Source: Shinisaurus crocodilurus
Lineage: Eukaryota > Chordata > Lepidosauria > Squamata > Shinisauridae
DNA length: 64,000 nt
Assembly (NCBI GenBank): GCA_021292165.1
Contig: CM037878.1
Location: 255,551,921-255,615,920, forward strand
Direction of reading: 5' to 3'
Numbering within the stretch: the stretch's first letter is position 1; every line of letters begins with the position of its first letter. The position numbers and the translations under genes were made by a program. This document shows positions 1-10,944 of the stretch, in pieces. Under the pieces are notes generated by a model. It worked only from the letters and a program-made list of their open reading frames with translations, was not told the origin of the DNA and searched no databases.

Positions 1-640
1 TAAGGCATCAGTGGTCTTCATAACCAATTTTCTTTTCTCTCTGCAGAAACAGAATTATGCAAAAGAAGGAATGGCAGGTTGCTTAATTTGCATAATTTAG
101 ACAACTTGCAGAATGTATCTTCACCTGACATGGATTCCCCTCCCCCCTTATTTTTATTTTATGTGCAAGCTATGTGCATGCACCCGTCTAATACGAACTC
201 TGCCAAAGTTAACAGGATAAGGGTTCTCCAATGTGAACTGGTCTTGAGCCCCACTGAGATCAGTGGGAGTTTGCATTTCCATGTACCATGTACAAGGCTG
301 GGACTTGGATTTCATTTAAAAATAGCTATTTCAGGTTGAGCTAAGAGGAAGAAAAGCACCTATTTTCAGTGGACAGGAGAATCTTAAGACTGAAGCCAAT
401 GATATGCATGCATATGTAAGTTCCCTGGGGCTGTATTTTTTTTTATGTTAAGCAATTGCTTATTTTATGATAAAATGTTCATATTTCATGGCACATTAAC
501 AAACTGCAGCTACTTTATGACTGAACTTGAGATATTTTTAACATGAGAAAATGGCTTTGACCTAGTGATGGAAGCAAACTCCTACAGTTCAGAAAACCTC
601 ACCCCAGGCCCAGTGCCAGCCCCTCCCGCAGGAGGACCTA
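1..640. other. No gene recognised; repeat-free sequence
   Basis: No repeat or coding sequence is recognised. A pyrimidine tract ending in CTCTCTGCAG at 37-46 resembles a splice acceptor, but no donor or coding exon follows convincingly. Two POU-octamer-like sites lie in opposite orientation, ATGCAAA near 57-63 and ATTTGCATAA near 86-95. This may be intronic or regulatory sequence. Confidence 0.3.
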
Positions 641-770
641 TTGCTGTTACCTGCACTGGGGGCCCCTTAACATCCCCCCATACAGCAATCTGAACAGCAC
701 TGGGCATCTGGGTCTGTCTGCCATCTTAATTTTCCACAGTGCCCCGAATATAATGTCACTTGGGGACATT

Positions 771-878
771 GTGGGTATCGTTACTGTAAGTGTTTGGTGG
801 TGTTGGTAATATTTTGTATTGTTATGTTTACTGTATATGTTATTTGTCCCACCTTTGGTGTAAGGGGCGTTATAAATA

Positions 879-923
<45 letters not shown>
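771..923 (+). mobile_element. LINE 3' end (L2/CR1 group) with microsatellite tail
   Basis: A T-rich 3' UTR runs into a line of the form CCCACCTTTGGTGTAAGG..GTTATAAATA and then a (GAT)n tail. The same arrangement occurs at 22375-22556. Reptile L2-type LINE ends have this 'contracted ruler' form, in which a short internal motif precedes the tail repeat. Only the terminal ~110 bp survives, with no ORF. Confidence 0.5.
879..923 (+). repeat. (GAT)n microsatellite
   Basis: About 15 uninterrupted GAT units directly follow the LINE 3' end, so the repeat probably grew from the element's tail. Confidence 0.95.
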
Positions 924-1240
924 CCCAGTCCCAAGCTTTCACTACTCATGTCTCCACACCCTTGGGAAGTTGGTAGGTACAATACTGCTCTTTTGACATT
1001 CATAATGGCAGCACTGAAATGCAGCAGAAAGCATGCCATCAGGTTTCTTTTCTGGAAAGTTGCCATAGAGGCAGAGAGAGTAGGGTGCCTCAGCCTCTCA
1101 CCCTGTCCCAGTACCTATATGTTTGTGTTTGTTTGTTTGTTTTTACAACGGAAAAACTGAATCTCTTCCTGGGCTGTGTGGCCTCTCCTGCATGGTATTT
1201 CTAAACAGTGTAAATGTCACTGATGTGATATCACGGCACT
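924..1240. other. No gene recognised
   Basis: Unique-looking sequence with no repeat family or exon recognised. Short open frames on both strands have no family features. Confidence 0.4.
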
Positions 1241-1798
1241 AGTAGGGATGTGCTGACCCTGGGATGGAGTTCCTGCCTGCTTCCAATCCAATGATCAGAA
1301 GTGGGCCTAGTGAGGGGGTTTTCTGAGGACTTCTATCTCTAAGACGGGATGTGCAAAAAAATGTGTTTTGCACACTTTTTTAATGCAATGGAAATTTGTG
1401 CAAATGGTAACTTTACACAAATTGCATAAACCACGGTATTTTGCATGTTTTGCACATATCAGCACCTGAAAAGCATGTGGATCTAATGTGATTTGTGTAA
1501 AGTTGGCCTTTCCCCCAAATCATTTTAGATCCACATGCTTTTCAGGTGCCAATTTGTGCAAAACATGCAAAATACCATGATTTATGCTATTGGCACCATT
1601 TGCGCAAATTTCTTCACATTGAAAAAAATGCACAAACTGTGGCCTGTCTTAGAGATGGAAGTCCGCAAGCTGGCTCGACTCTCATCATAGTGAGTCGGCG
1701 CCAGAGCAGGGCTGGCGAACTGCAATCCGGGGGTGCCAAATCATGAGAATCCATCAGATTTCCCCCCTCCCCATATCGGATTCCTCACACATCCTTAC
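1241..1798. mobile_element. Long foldback non-autonomous DNA transposon
   Basis: The ends are inverted: TAGTAGGGATGTG on the left against TTAGTAAGGATGTG read inward from the right. Inside, arms at about 1325-1478 and 1523-1668 are inverted copies of each other, and a short spacer separates them. The arms include AAAAGCATGTGGATCTAA and its complement, and CTCTAAGAC and its complement. It carries no ORF. It belongs with the window's TA-GGGATG elements by its ends, but its long arms set it apart. Confidence 0.65.
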
Positions 1799-1856
1799 TA
1801 ATAGGTTTATTGAGATTGCCCAAGGACTATCCACCTCGGTTAGACAGTGGTTGCCT

Positions 1857-2202
1857 TAGGGCTGGTGGTGTCAAGGGTAGGTATGGTCAGGCATTTGCCA
1901 AGACCCCACACCGCATCAGGGGCTCACTGATAAAAGCCCCCTGGGGTTGCTCTTTCTCTTCACCTTTGCAACCTACTTTGTTTACCTGCCTCTCACTCTG
2001 GCCCTGGCAACTTAATAGTGGTGAGAAGGGGGAACAGCTCATTGGCTCTCTGCTTCTCAAACAAGCAGTAGCAATGATGAGAAAGAAGATGAGGAGTAAT
2101 AGCAGCTGGTGACAATGGTGGGAAGAAGGGAAATTCTATGAGGGATTGGAACCATTGAGGGTGTCTTGCCCAAGGGCCCTCCAAAACCTGGAGCCAGCAC
2201 TG
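1857..2202 (+). mobile_element. Non-autonomous hAT-like element, copy A
   Basis: The sequence starts AGGGCTGGTG and ends CCAGCACTG. A second copy in reverse orientation lies at 61272-61621. The two share the left end (GGTAGGTATGGT), the centre (GCAGTAGCAATGATGAGAAAG) and the right end (CTCCAAAACCTGGAG). CAG...CTG-type ends suggest hAT, but no clean 8-bp duplication is visible. Open frames across it are not transposase. Confidence 0.6.
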
Positions 2203-2727
2203 GGCCTTCACTTTTGAAGTGCTAACAACACCATTATAAAAAAAAGGTGACCTCTTCACAGGTATTTGATTAATTATATTTTAGGAAAGACTGCAAAGCA
2301 TACTGATCCAGGGGTACCATCTCTTACCCCAGCCACTAGAGGGCTGCTCAGACAAACTACCTCACACATCAGGGAATATGTGATGGTGGAACTGGCTCAT
2401 TCCTGCCAACCAGTGATGTGCCCATTGGTCGCCCCCCTCCCCAAGGTGGCTGCTCATTCAGTATTCATATGAAAGATGGCCTAGGCATCTATAGAAGTAC
2501 AAACGTAGGGCTCTTCCACATGAGCAGAAACCCATTCCCATTCGAATGGAGCAGCCCTACACTAACACTGAATGTGCAGCCCCTGGGGGGGCATAGCTAG
2601 TAGTGAGCACAATCCCATCCCCACTCACATATTCACTTAATCGGAGGGGGATTGTCAGAACAGCCCTTAAGATGTTGCACTTTCAATCTCTGTGGTAGAA
2701 AAGGTACCCATGGCTCTACTAGAAGTT
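2203..2727. other. No gene recognised
   Basis: Unique-looking sequence with no exon or repeat identified. Confidence 0.35.
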
Positions 2728-2812
2728 AGATGTCCAGATGTTTTGGACTTCAACTCCCAGAACTCCCTGCCAGCATGGCCAATAGTCAGGTGTTAATGTC
2801 CAAAAAAACATC
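2728..2812. mobile_element. Decayed hAT foldback MITE
   Basis: The left half (CCAGATGTTTTGGACTTCAA) pairs with the right half (TGTCCAAAAAAACATCTTGAG) as an imperfect inverted repeat. It matches the abundant 'CCAGATGTTGTTGGACTACAACTCCC' type seen at several other positions here. Confidence 0.6.
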
Positions 2813-3642
2813 TTGAGCTCTACTTCCTGCCCTCCCCTGTACTAGAGTGCCTCACCTCCATTCCTTCTGATCCTGTTGTCTGCTTCCTCTCTTAATTGCG
2901 ATGGTAAGTAATGTTCCACACAGCAGGATGGAGAAGGGGCTGATAGACCACAGGATCATAATGGGAATGGGAGTGAGGGGCTGTAGAGCAGGCATGGCTG
3001 CTTTTTCTCCCACTTTAACCAGAGATGTACAGGGCATTGTCCATTGTCCAAGGTAGGAAGTGGTAGCTGTATTCATCAGAAAGACTATATTCAGAGGGTG
3101 ATTCCTGGCAAGCCTGCCCCAGACACACACACACACACACACACGGTCAAGCAGAAGCAAGACATTAAGGAGGGGGTGGAAGGAGATGGGAAAAGACCTC
3201 ACCCTGATATACTTGGCATCTGCCTGCTGCACAGCTGGGGATATTAATAATCATCGCTTTCATCAGCGAGCGAGGAGGAGAGAAACCAAGTGTTTTGCTG
3301 CTTCCTGTTTGAGTTAATTTCTTCTGACAACTGCTGATTTGGGTTTGTGATTCGATCCTCCATATGTCTAGCTCTATTGGTCAATTAAGTACAGGGGGTG
3401 ATTAGGGGAAGCAGCAATGCTCAGACTGATTATGGGAAGGAAGCATCCGGCAGTGCTTAGAACATGCAAAACAGCCAAGCGTGCCTAGCATTAACACATG
3501 GCTAGGCAGAGCATTGTGGTAGCAGCAGCGGCTGGGCGGGTCAGAGGCGACTCCTCTCGTCACTCCTGGAGAGACTAGATGCATCTAGCCATCTGTTGGC
3601 TTCAGGTGACTGGCGTGCATGGCTAGAGGGAGGGATGCTATG

Positions 3643-3644
<2 letters not shown>
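2813..3644. other. Repeat-poor stretch, candidate conserved part 3230-3400
   Basis: Apart from the CA repeat at 3122-3144 no repeats are seen. The part at 3230-3400 is AT-rich with ATTAATAATCAT and TTGGTCAATTAAG motifs and has the composition of conserved non-coding sequence. No exon is recognised. Confidence 0.25.
3122..3144. repeat. (AC)n microsatellite
   Basis: About 11 perfect AC units. Confidence 0.95.

Positions 3645-3701
<57 letters not shown>
3645..3701. repeat. (AAT)n microsatellite
   Basis: About 19 perfect AAT units over 57 bp, one of the longest pure arrays in the window and likely polymorphic. Confidence 0.97.
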
Positions 3702-3702
<1 letters not shown>

Positions 3703-3942
3703 CCATTTGAATCACTATTCCCATTATATCATTATATAACAACTGAACAACTGGTACAGAACAATGTAAAAGGAGCCAAGAAAGTGTATGTATAGGAGCT
3801 GGGAAGATAGTGAGATCCAACTAACAATAATGCAATTTTGGAGAGGGACAGGAATGGAAAAAGGGCAGCCCATAGGAGAGAGATTTTAGAGGGGAAATAA
3901 GACTAGTGGGAGTTTGAAGACAGCAAATATATAATAGGCTTA

Positions 3943-4074
3943 GGGCACCATCCTATGCATGTTTAGACAGAAAAAAGTCCTACAACTCCCAGCATTCCCC
4001 AGCCAGCATACCTGGCTGGGGAATGCTGGGAGTTGTAGGACTTTTTTCTGTCTAAACATGCATAGGATGGTTCC
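3943..4074. mobile_element. Harbinger-type foldback MITE, copy 1
   Basis: A 132-bp near-perfect hairpin. The left arm runs from ATCCTATGCATGTTTAGACAG through the AGTCCTACAACTCCCAGC type sequence to GGGGAATGCTG read from the other side, around a loop near CATACC. It is flanked by TTA at 3940-3942 and TTA at 4075-4077. A 3-bp TWA target duplication is the PIF/Harbinger signature. It has no coding capacity. Confidence 0.8.
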
Positions 4075-4077
4075 TTA

Positions 4078-4624
4078 TAATATTAATAGTGGCAGTTGAA
4101 AAACATACTTATAGGGATGCCTATAGTCTCTCCAAAGCACTGCCACACCTAGGAGCATAACAAGTGCTGAAAGCTTCTTATAGGGGCAATCAATTCCCCC
4201 TGCACCCCATCATAGTTCAAGTAATGGGATCTTTTCTAAGTAAGGTATGAAAGACTAATAGGTGATCTGGGGCTTCATAAACAGAAGCATCAAATTTCAA
4301 ATTTATGAAGCAAAAAGGTGATGCCCCACGTCTGGAGATCTGGCAAGATGGCAACTGGAATATTGCCTTCTGGGCAATGTACATTTACAGCAAGATGTTG
4401 AAGAGCAGAGGGAATTTAGTGGAGAGCAGCAAAAAAAAAATGATTAAGGGCTTGAGAGGGTTGATATATGAGTGAGATTAAAATAATTAAAAATGTATGT
4501 GGCTTGGCAGAGTGACAATGAAAGGGGGGGGGAGATTTCCCCACCTGCATTTGTGTGACTTTTATGAAAGACAAATGGACTGTATAAGGAAGATCAGGGC
4601 AAAACTAGAAAATGATATATATTA
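4078..4624. other. No gene recognised
   Basis: Unique-looking sequence with a purine-rich stretch and no repeat family or exon identified. Confidence 0.35.
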
Positions 4625-4652
4625 TAGATAGATAGATAGATAGATAGATAGA
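4625..4652. repeat. (GATA)n microsatellite
   Basis: Seven GATA/TAGA units followed by a degenerate GATGATAGAT. GATA arrays are common in squamate genomes. Confidence 0.95.
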
Positions 4653-5088
4653 TGATAGATCAGGACATTTCCCCTGATATTGAGATCTAGCACCCCTCAA
4701 GGTAATACCACCAGAGAAGGAATGAGTGATGCCACCAACAACAACATTCACACCCACACACACATGGATTTGGACTGAAATGTTCCCCAAACCAGCATAC
4801 TTTGAGTGAATTGACTGGACCAGGACACTTCCCTAGTAAGCATACTTACAGTTCTGTCGTTGTGCCATTTTAACTCTTTAACGTTAAATAATGTGCATTA
4901 TTTTAATCCTATAACATTTTAATATTTTGCACTCTCCCCAAATTTGAAGTCCTTTGCACTGAATAATATCATATGGATATGTGCACCACGATTGTTTGGT
5001 GTTTCTATATCATCCACACTAAAAACTCCATGATGCAGTGCAAACTGATAAATATTTATCACATTTATAGTATCCCATCTTTTTTGTA
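4653..5088. other. No gene recognised
   Basis: AT-rich unique sequence with no recognised feature. Confidence 0.35.
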
Positions 5089-5175
5089 TGATGAAGCTCA
5101 AGGTGGAGTACATACGTAGGTTTCCCAGGCAGTCTCTCATCCAAAAACTGACCAGACCAAAGATCTTAGATTAAA
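5041..5175 (-). mobile_element. 5S-rRNA-derived SINE, L2-type tail
   Basis: Read on the minus strand, the head resembles 5S rRNA box C, with GGATGAGAGACTGCCTGGGAA against the 5S form GGATGGGAGACCGCCTGGGAA, and extends to a GTAxGTATGTA-like 3' part. It then runs into CTCCACCTTGAGCTTC, the 'ccgccttgagctcctt' motif of L2-type SINE tails. Unlike the 5S/CR1 copies it keeps 5S sequence beyond box C and has a different tail, so it is a separate, older family, perhaps AmnSINE/5S-Deu-like. Confidence 0.5.
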
Positions 5176-5491
5176 TAAGGGTGCTACAACATCGGCCTTC
5201 TCATCTAAAGTTTAGGCCATGCCCTAGAACTAAAGACATCTAGCTCACTACTCTGCACCACACTTCACTCTCTTTAAGTCACGAAAATTTTAAAAAATTA
5301 CAACATTGTTTCAAGAGAACAATAAGCTTTAATACAAGCCTTTTGGGGTCATCACAACATCCTACAAACCATTGATGATTATTTCATGGGCTAAATGTTT
5401 TGTGTATAGATAACAGTGTTTGCCTCTCTGCATCTAAAAGCAACCAGCATCCCCCATATAATGAAAAATGAGCTACTTTCTCATTGTACCT
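5176..5491. other. No gene recognised
   Basis: AT-rich unique sequence with no identified feature. Confidence 0.35.
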
Positions 5492-5690
5492 GAGAAGAAC
5501 ATAAGAACCACCACACTAGAGCAGACTAAAAGCCTATCTAGTCCAGCATGCTGTTCCCACAATGGCAAACCAGATGCTTATGGGAAGCCCATAACATGAC
5601 ATGAGTGCAACAGCATGTTCCCACTTGTGCTCCCCAGCAACCGGTTTTGAGAAGCATATTGCCTCTGATACTGGAGGTAATATATAGAAT
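5492..5690 (-). mobile_element. CR1 LINE 3' UTR fragment
   Basis: On the minus strand it ends TCTAGTGTGGTGGTTCTTATG, preceded by the degenerate motif '..GCTGGACTAGATAGGC..', and further 5' by 'CTTCTCAAAACCGGTTGCTGG'. The same family is present on the plus strand at 23597-23795 and in part at 47936-48045. Only the 3' end survives, as is usual for 5'-truncated CR1 copies. Confidence 0.75.
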
Positions 5691-6892
5691 CATGATTAGT
5701 CACTATTGATAGTATTATCCTCCATGAAATTGAAAGTTCTGTCTATGTAAGAAGCAGTTCACAGATAATGTTAGGCCTGTCTTGGGGGAGGCTTCATTCA
5801 TGGAAGTGAAAACTGCATATCTGCTCTGAGGTTGGTATCAGCAATAAAAAAATAAGACTCCAAAATTTACCTGGAAGATCCATGAGCAAGTGGCTCACAG
5901 TTTCATAACTCAAGTGAAAATTCCTGAGTGAGCAGAATTGGGTGGTGTTGGTTGGTGGAATAAAGCATCCAGTGGTAACAAAAACTGGCTCCAACTTAAA
6001 AACCTGTACACCTCTTCTACAGAAGAATACTTTGTCCAATAAAAGATAACAGTTTACCTATTTGATACTGGGGAGGGGGTTGATACAGCAACAACTCTGC
6101 ATAAATCATGGTTCACTGTGTCGCTGACCCAAAGTGCATTTTGCAGTATGGCGGAAAGTGCTTCTGGCATCACTGCAGCAAACTTTTCAGAATTGGCCAT
6201 GTCACTTTAAATACATTAGACAATAAATCATCCCTCTGAGACATCCCCAAAGGGAAAAAAAACAGGGTGAAAAAAGAACCAGAAATAGCACTTAAAAGCC
6301 CTTTTCTATTACACTCCCCCTAGAGAACTTTAAAACTTGGAAAGTTTTTAAAGTAAATGGTATGGCTGATGCCCCCCCCTTTTTTTGCTTTCCCCTGTTC
6401 TCTATTTCTAGCATCAGCTTCATATTACCTTAGCTACTTTCCTCCTTTCCATATTTCTTTCCACTGAGGTTCTCCACTGAATCAGATTCACATATTCTCT
6501 ATCTAGCTGTTCTCGCCCTCTTTTTCAGGCAGTGTATTATTTCCTCTTTCTTTGTTTGCCTCCCTCTCATCATCATCATCTTCCTCCTTTCTACCTTTCT
6601 ACCTCCCTTTATCTTTCCTCAGCTTCCTCCCTCCTTCTCCTGCCAAAACCCAGGCAATGTTTCAGATTCTTGCATTCCACTGATTTCAATGAGAAATGAA
6701 ATCAGTAATTCTATATCGGTGTTGGTACAAATAATGGTTGTTATTGTTTTTATCATGGGCTTCTGTATCTGCCATGGCTTGCTATGTACCTTGGATGGAA
6801 CCTTTGATTTGGAGATATCCCACCCACCTCTCTTCCTTTTGCTGTTCCTCTCTCTTCCAGAACACATGGTTATTTGCTACAACCCCATCTAG
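5691..6892. other. No gene; pyrimidine-rich tract 6360-6650
   Basis: No exon is recognised. From about 6360 to 6650 the plus strand is strongly pyrimidine-rich (repeated CTTTCC, CCTCCC and TTTCTACC), interrupted by a short TCATCATCATC run. The rest is unique-looking. Confidence 0.4.
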
Positions 6893-7205
6893 AGATGTAT
6901 GAGAATAAGTATGTAATTTTGTTCCTGTTCCCAAATCATGTGAACATGTCCCATTCATGACACTGAATGCAAACGCAAGCAGGAGCATAATTATTGGGGA
7001 TATTTTTTTTACCATTTCTCAAGCTTGCATTCACATTTGAAAGTGCACATTTGGGCATGTGTGCACATCCAAAAATGTGGAAACCCCCCCATAGCATTTT
7101 CACACTTTAGCCTATAAGGAGAAAGTGTGCATTTGGGGTGTGTGCTTGGAAAAGTGTGCATTTTTCATGTTAAAAATTGTGCACTTTTCCTGTCCCCCCC
7201 CAAAG
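6893..7205. mobile_element. TA-GGGATG family AT-rich element
   Basis: It begins TA|GAGATGTATGAGAATA and contains the family hallmarks: AAATCATGTGAACATGTCCC, GCATTCACATTTGAAAGTGCACATT and blocks built from TGCACATTTT and its complement. It corresponds, in the opposite orientation, to 19919-20345 and 46555-46955. There is no ORF. Confidence 0.65.
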
Positions 7206-7395
7206 AAAAAAAAAAGATGCTTGCATAACATCAAGCCCTCATCCCTAACCCCATTTTGAGGCCATTCTGACATTACATTTCTGACTCATGGTTTAAAAAG
7301 GCAGTAGAAGAAGCAGCCCAAGCTACAGGCTTTTGTAATGTTAGAAAGGTCAGACTGCGTTCGTTGTGAGATGTGTGAGGCCCAGAGAAAGCCTG

Positions 7396-7838
7396 ACCTG
7401 ATCCATAGGGATAGGGATAAGGATGCTTGAGGAATTCTGATACGGACTGACCTGATCCATTTCTCCTGGACCAATTTGCAGATTGGAACATAGTTATCCT
7501 TCAAATTTTTCACTTCTCTGAAGTTTGAAATGCAGTTTATACCTCAAACAAAATGTACCAAAATGCATTTTAAGATGCATATTTTAGGATAACATACATT
7601 TAGATGTGAATATTTTAAGATAAAACATGTTTAGAAAAACATATTTTGAGAAGAAATATGTTTAAAATTGCATATTTTATGAGAAAATGCTTGCAAAAAT
7701 ATTCATATTTAAATATGAATTTTGTGCAGATTATTTTGCTTTATTTTAAAACTCAGATTAATGAAGAAATTGGGAAGATTAGATGTATAAAAACAAAAGT
7801 GATATGGCCTGGGAATAGATTTAGCTGCCCATCCCTGT
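7396..7838. mobile_element. TA-GGGATG family AT-rich element
   Basis: Contains repeated ATGCATTTTAAGATGCATATTTTA-type imperfect palindromes and ends GCTGCCCATCCC, the complement of the family start. The left border is uncertain because the first ~40 bp are diverged. Confidence 0.5.
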
Positions 7839-8120
7839 TATTGGGATACTTCTTTCTATTATTTTCATTTTAGTGCTGGTAGAAAATAGTTCCTCAGAGT
7901 CAGAAGCATCCCTCAACCAAATTGCTTTAACGTCTCCATGACTCAAAGTGGCCAGGATCTCATGCCAAGAAGGTAGCCAGCCACTCAGGAAAGCAGCTTC
8001 CAGAGACCAAAAGGTTTGATGGAGCACTGAACTTCCTCATGTCAACACTGCATCTGGATCATGCCACTCATGCACATCCTAGGTTTTTGCAGTGTGTACT
8101 GTGTGAAGAGGCACTGTGTA
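7839..8120. other. No gene recognised
   Basis: Unique-looking sequence between two DNA transposon remnants. Confidence 0.35.
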
Positions 8121-8267
8121 CAGCAGCCGTCACAACCGGATGGCCTTCCAGTGCCTTCCAGAACTTTTAGACTACAAATCCCACCATCCCTGATGAATGG
8201 CCATGCTGGCTGGGGGTGATGGAAGTTGTAGCCCAAAACATCTGGAAGGTATCAGGTTGGCGAAGGC
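8121..8267. mobile_element. hAT foldback MITE
   Basis: Inverted repeat arms run from CAGCAGCCGTCACAACCGGAT...AGACTACAAATCCCACCATCC to the complementary GGTGATGGAAGTTGTAGCCC...GGTTGGCGAAGGC. The flanks ACTGTGTA and CTTGTGTA match at 6 of 8 bases, consistent with a decayed 8-bp duplication. Confidence 0.7.
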
Positions 8268-8462
8268 TTGTGTATATATACCCTTCTTGGATGCGTTCAT
8301 TAACTGCACTCTCAGTTGCAAATGCCAGACTTGCATATGTCTGCTGGAACCCTCACAGAGGTCTGTAAAGGTGTTTTTCACAATCACTAGGGGCCTCCCA
8401 TCATTCTGACAGCGTCATCCAAGGATCCCAGGAAAGCTGTCATTGTTTAAATAGTTTTATAT
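8268..8462. other. No gene recognised
   Basis: Unique spacer with no feature seen. Confidence 0.35.
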
Positions 8463-8578
8463 CAGAGGTGCAGAACATGTGGCCCTCCAGATGTTGTTGG
8501 ACTACAATTCCTATCATCCTTTACCATTGGCCATACTGACTGGGGCTCATGAGAGTTAGAGCCCAACAACATATTATG
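8463..8578. mobile_element. hAT foldback MITE
   Basis: Starts CAGAGGTGCAGAACATGTGGCCC, then TCCAGATGTTGTTGGACTAC. The second arm carries AGAGCCCAACAACAT. The right terminus is damaged, so no target duplication is readable. Confidence 0.65.
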
Positions 8579-8734
8579 GCACAATGGTTCCCCTTTATTT
8601 CCTGTGCGAAAGCCCTTCAAACTTTTGATCAAATTCCACCAACCAAGTACAGTTGTCTATATTTTTTTCTGACTAATACACACATACACACAAAACAACA
8701 CACACTGACACACTCCTTTTATATGCTGTATAGA

Positions 8735-8801
8735 TCATGGCTGAGTGGGGACTAGAACCCGGATCTCCGGAGTCTCAGTCCAACACTCTCACCACTACAT
8801 G
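8735..8801 (-). mobile_element. tRNA-derived SINE, 5' head only
   Basis: The complement carries the tRNA-like head with pol III box B (GGGTTCTAGTCCCC) and the family start GTAGTGGTGAGAGTGTTGGAC. The body and tail are absent. Same family as 42076-42320. Confidence 0.75.
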
Positions 8802-9854
8802 TTTGCATTTTCTCAATACAAAGAGCCACCACAGAACTTGAACAGATATTTTCTTTGTCCAAATGGTTCTGAGGAACATTTGGATTATCAAGGGTGAGGA
8901 TAAACTGGGATTGCCATCAAATCCTAGGGGTGGAGGAGAGATTTAAGGTAGATATAAGTGGGCAGCTGAACCAAATTTTCCATGGAATTTGGGTAGCTCA
9001 CCATATTTTGTGTCAGGCTATGTCTCAGTTGGACCCCTATCATAGCCTGTCGTGTCAGACTTGTCCAGAGGCTTCTAGACTACAGCATGTGCCATTGATG
9101 TAATTGGCATATGTCAGGGTATAGAGGACTCTGTGCTTGTAGGCTGCAGCAACCTGAACTTTACATATTAGGTTCTTTGGGAGCAAGAAGGAGAGTCAAT
9201 CTGTGTCATGCCAATCACAGCATGCTCAGAGGTCTCTAGACATAAGCATGAGATGATGCTCTTATCAATATATGCCAAGGGCAATCTTTGGGAGCAGAGA
9301 CCTAGGAACCCTGCTATGAAAAGGGATGAACAGATTTCCCATTTTGTCTGGAGTAGAATTTATGGAGCCTCCTGAATTCTCATAATAACCCACGTGTCTA
9401 CATTGTGGCTGAGTAAACGGTGGAATTAGTTGGAAGTGCCGAACACTTGGATGAATATAGAAGTTTAAGTAGGATCACATTGATTGGGGCTTCACAGGAA
9501 TTGTGTGGATAGTGCCATATAGTACTAGGTGGCACTGGACTTAGTTGTATCTAGGGTGGCTAGGTGTCCTACTTTACAGATGACAGTCCTCCATCTTGGA
9601 GAACTGGCAGAGGACAGTCTTCTATTTGAAAATGTCCTCTGTTTGAAGGGCTGTCCAGTTCAAGTCTGGTTTAAAGTCAAAGAACCATAAGGAGGAAAAG
9701 CAGCTGGAGCCTTGAAGTTGCCCATCAACAGTTAGCACCTGGTCAACAGACTGAGCAAGTACACAGGTCACCTGGTCACAGTCTTCCCCACTATCATAAT
9801 TATTTAAATATTTAAATAGTATTTCTAAATTTAAATATTTCTAAATGTGCACCT
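8802..9854. other. No gene recognised; AT-rich near 9786-9848
   Basis: No exon or named repeat is recognised. At 9786-9848 a short run of TTTAAATA and TTTCTAAA motifs precedes the CA array. Confidence 0.35.
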
Positions 9855-9880
9855 ACACACACACACACACACACACACAC
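9855..9880. repeat. (AC)n microsatellite
   Basis: Thirteen perfect AC units. Confidence 0.95.
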
Positions 9881-10944
9881 GGCTATCTAACTGCTATGCA
9901 AATTGGTGTCATATTTTGTCCTCTTTTTTTAATACATTCCTCTTTTTTGGCAATGCATAAATGGCCACCTTAGTTGTATATGACTGAGTCAGGTATTTCC
10001 TGTGCTCTTTTCTGTTCTTACTTAAGAGAGATAAGGAAGTTCTTGTCTCGCTTCTTGACTGGTATGTCCTCTAAGCCTTCCATGACAGGAATGTATAGTG
10101 ACAGACAAAGGTGGGTTTATAACAAGGTCCAGATAATAGGGAATCTTTTGCTTTGTCCAGACATACACTACAATAGATAGAGAATGCACATTGTAGCTGA
10201 CAGGTGCAATATAACTCACTGGTGGGCAGTGGCCACATACTGAAGTAGCCTGATAAAAACACAAATGATTTGTCTTATTGTCTGTATCCTTTAGTCCCAG
10301 GCTTCCCTAAATAGAGCCAAATATGACACACTAACAACAAGAATAATAAATGCCTGACAAGAGGATTAGCAGAACAAAAATCCCCACTCACTGGGTCTGC
10401 CCCTTCTTTTGAATACTTGGTATGCTGCATCTGCAGTCGCCAGGGAAGGAAGGAGAGGGGGGGAGTGTATGAGTTGGTGCCATGTGATAAATTGGACAAG
10501 CCAAAGTATGAAGAAGAAGTGGGGGGGGGGGAACCCAGCGAGAAAAGATTATTCTGACACCTTGTGGATTTATAGACTTCCTGGTATCCTTAATGGCTAT
10601 AAATCACGGTTGGGCTTCGCTACCCTCCCCCCTCCAACCTCCCCCTCCAACCTCCCCCCCCACCTTTTCCCATTCACATTGTGGGTGAGTGAAAGCTACA
10701 AGCATGGTAGCCAAGAACCAAGGAGAGGAAGGGCAAACCAGTGTGAGGGCTGGAAAAGTGTTATATTGGCAAAGAACAGCTGAAAATAATCCTCCATCTC
10801 TTCTTATTAGCGGAACTGGAGTGTGATTGTGGAAGAATGGTAGAGAAGTGGGAACCAGTGTTCGTTCTAATCATTTTGGTCTAATAAGGCAGGAGACCAT
10901 GAGATACCCTGGTGGATCCCTACTTTTAGAAATGAAACATTACC
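9881..10944. other. No gene recognised; C-rich repeat 10622-10664
   Basis: Unique-looking sequence. A C-rich run at 10622-10664 consists of about three units of CCTCCAACCTCCCC. No exon is identified. Confidence 0.35.
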
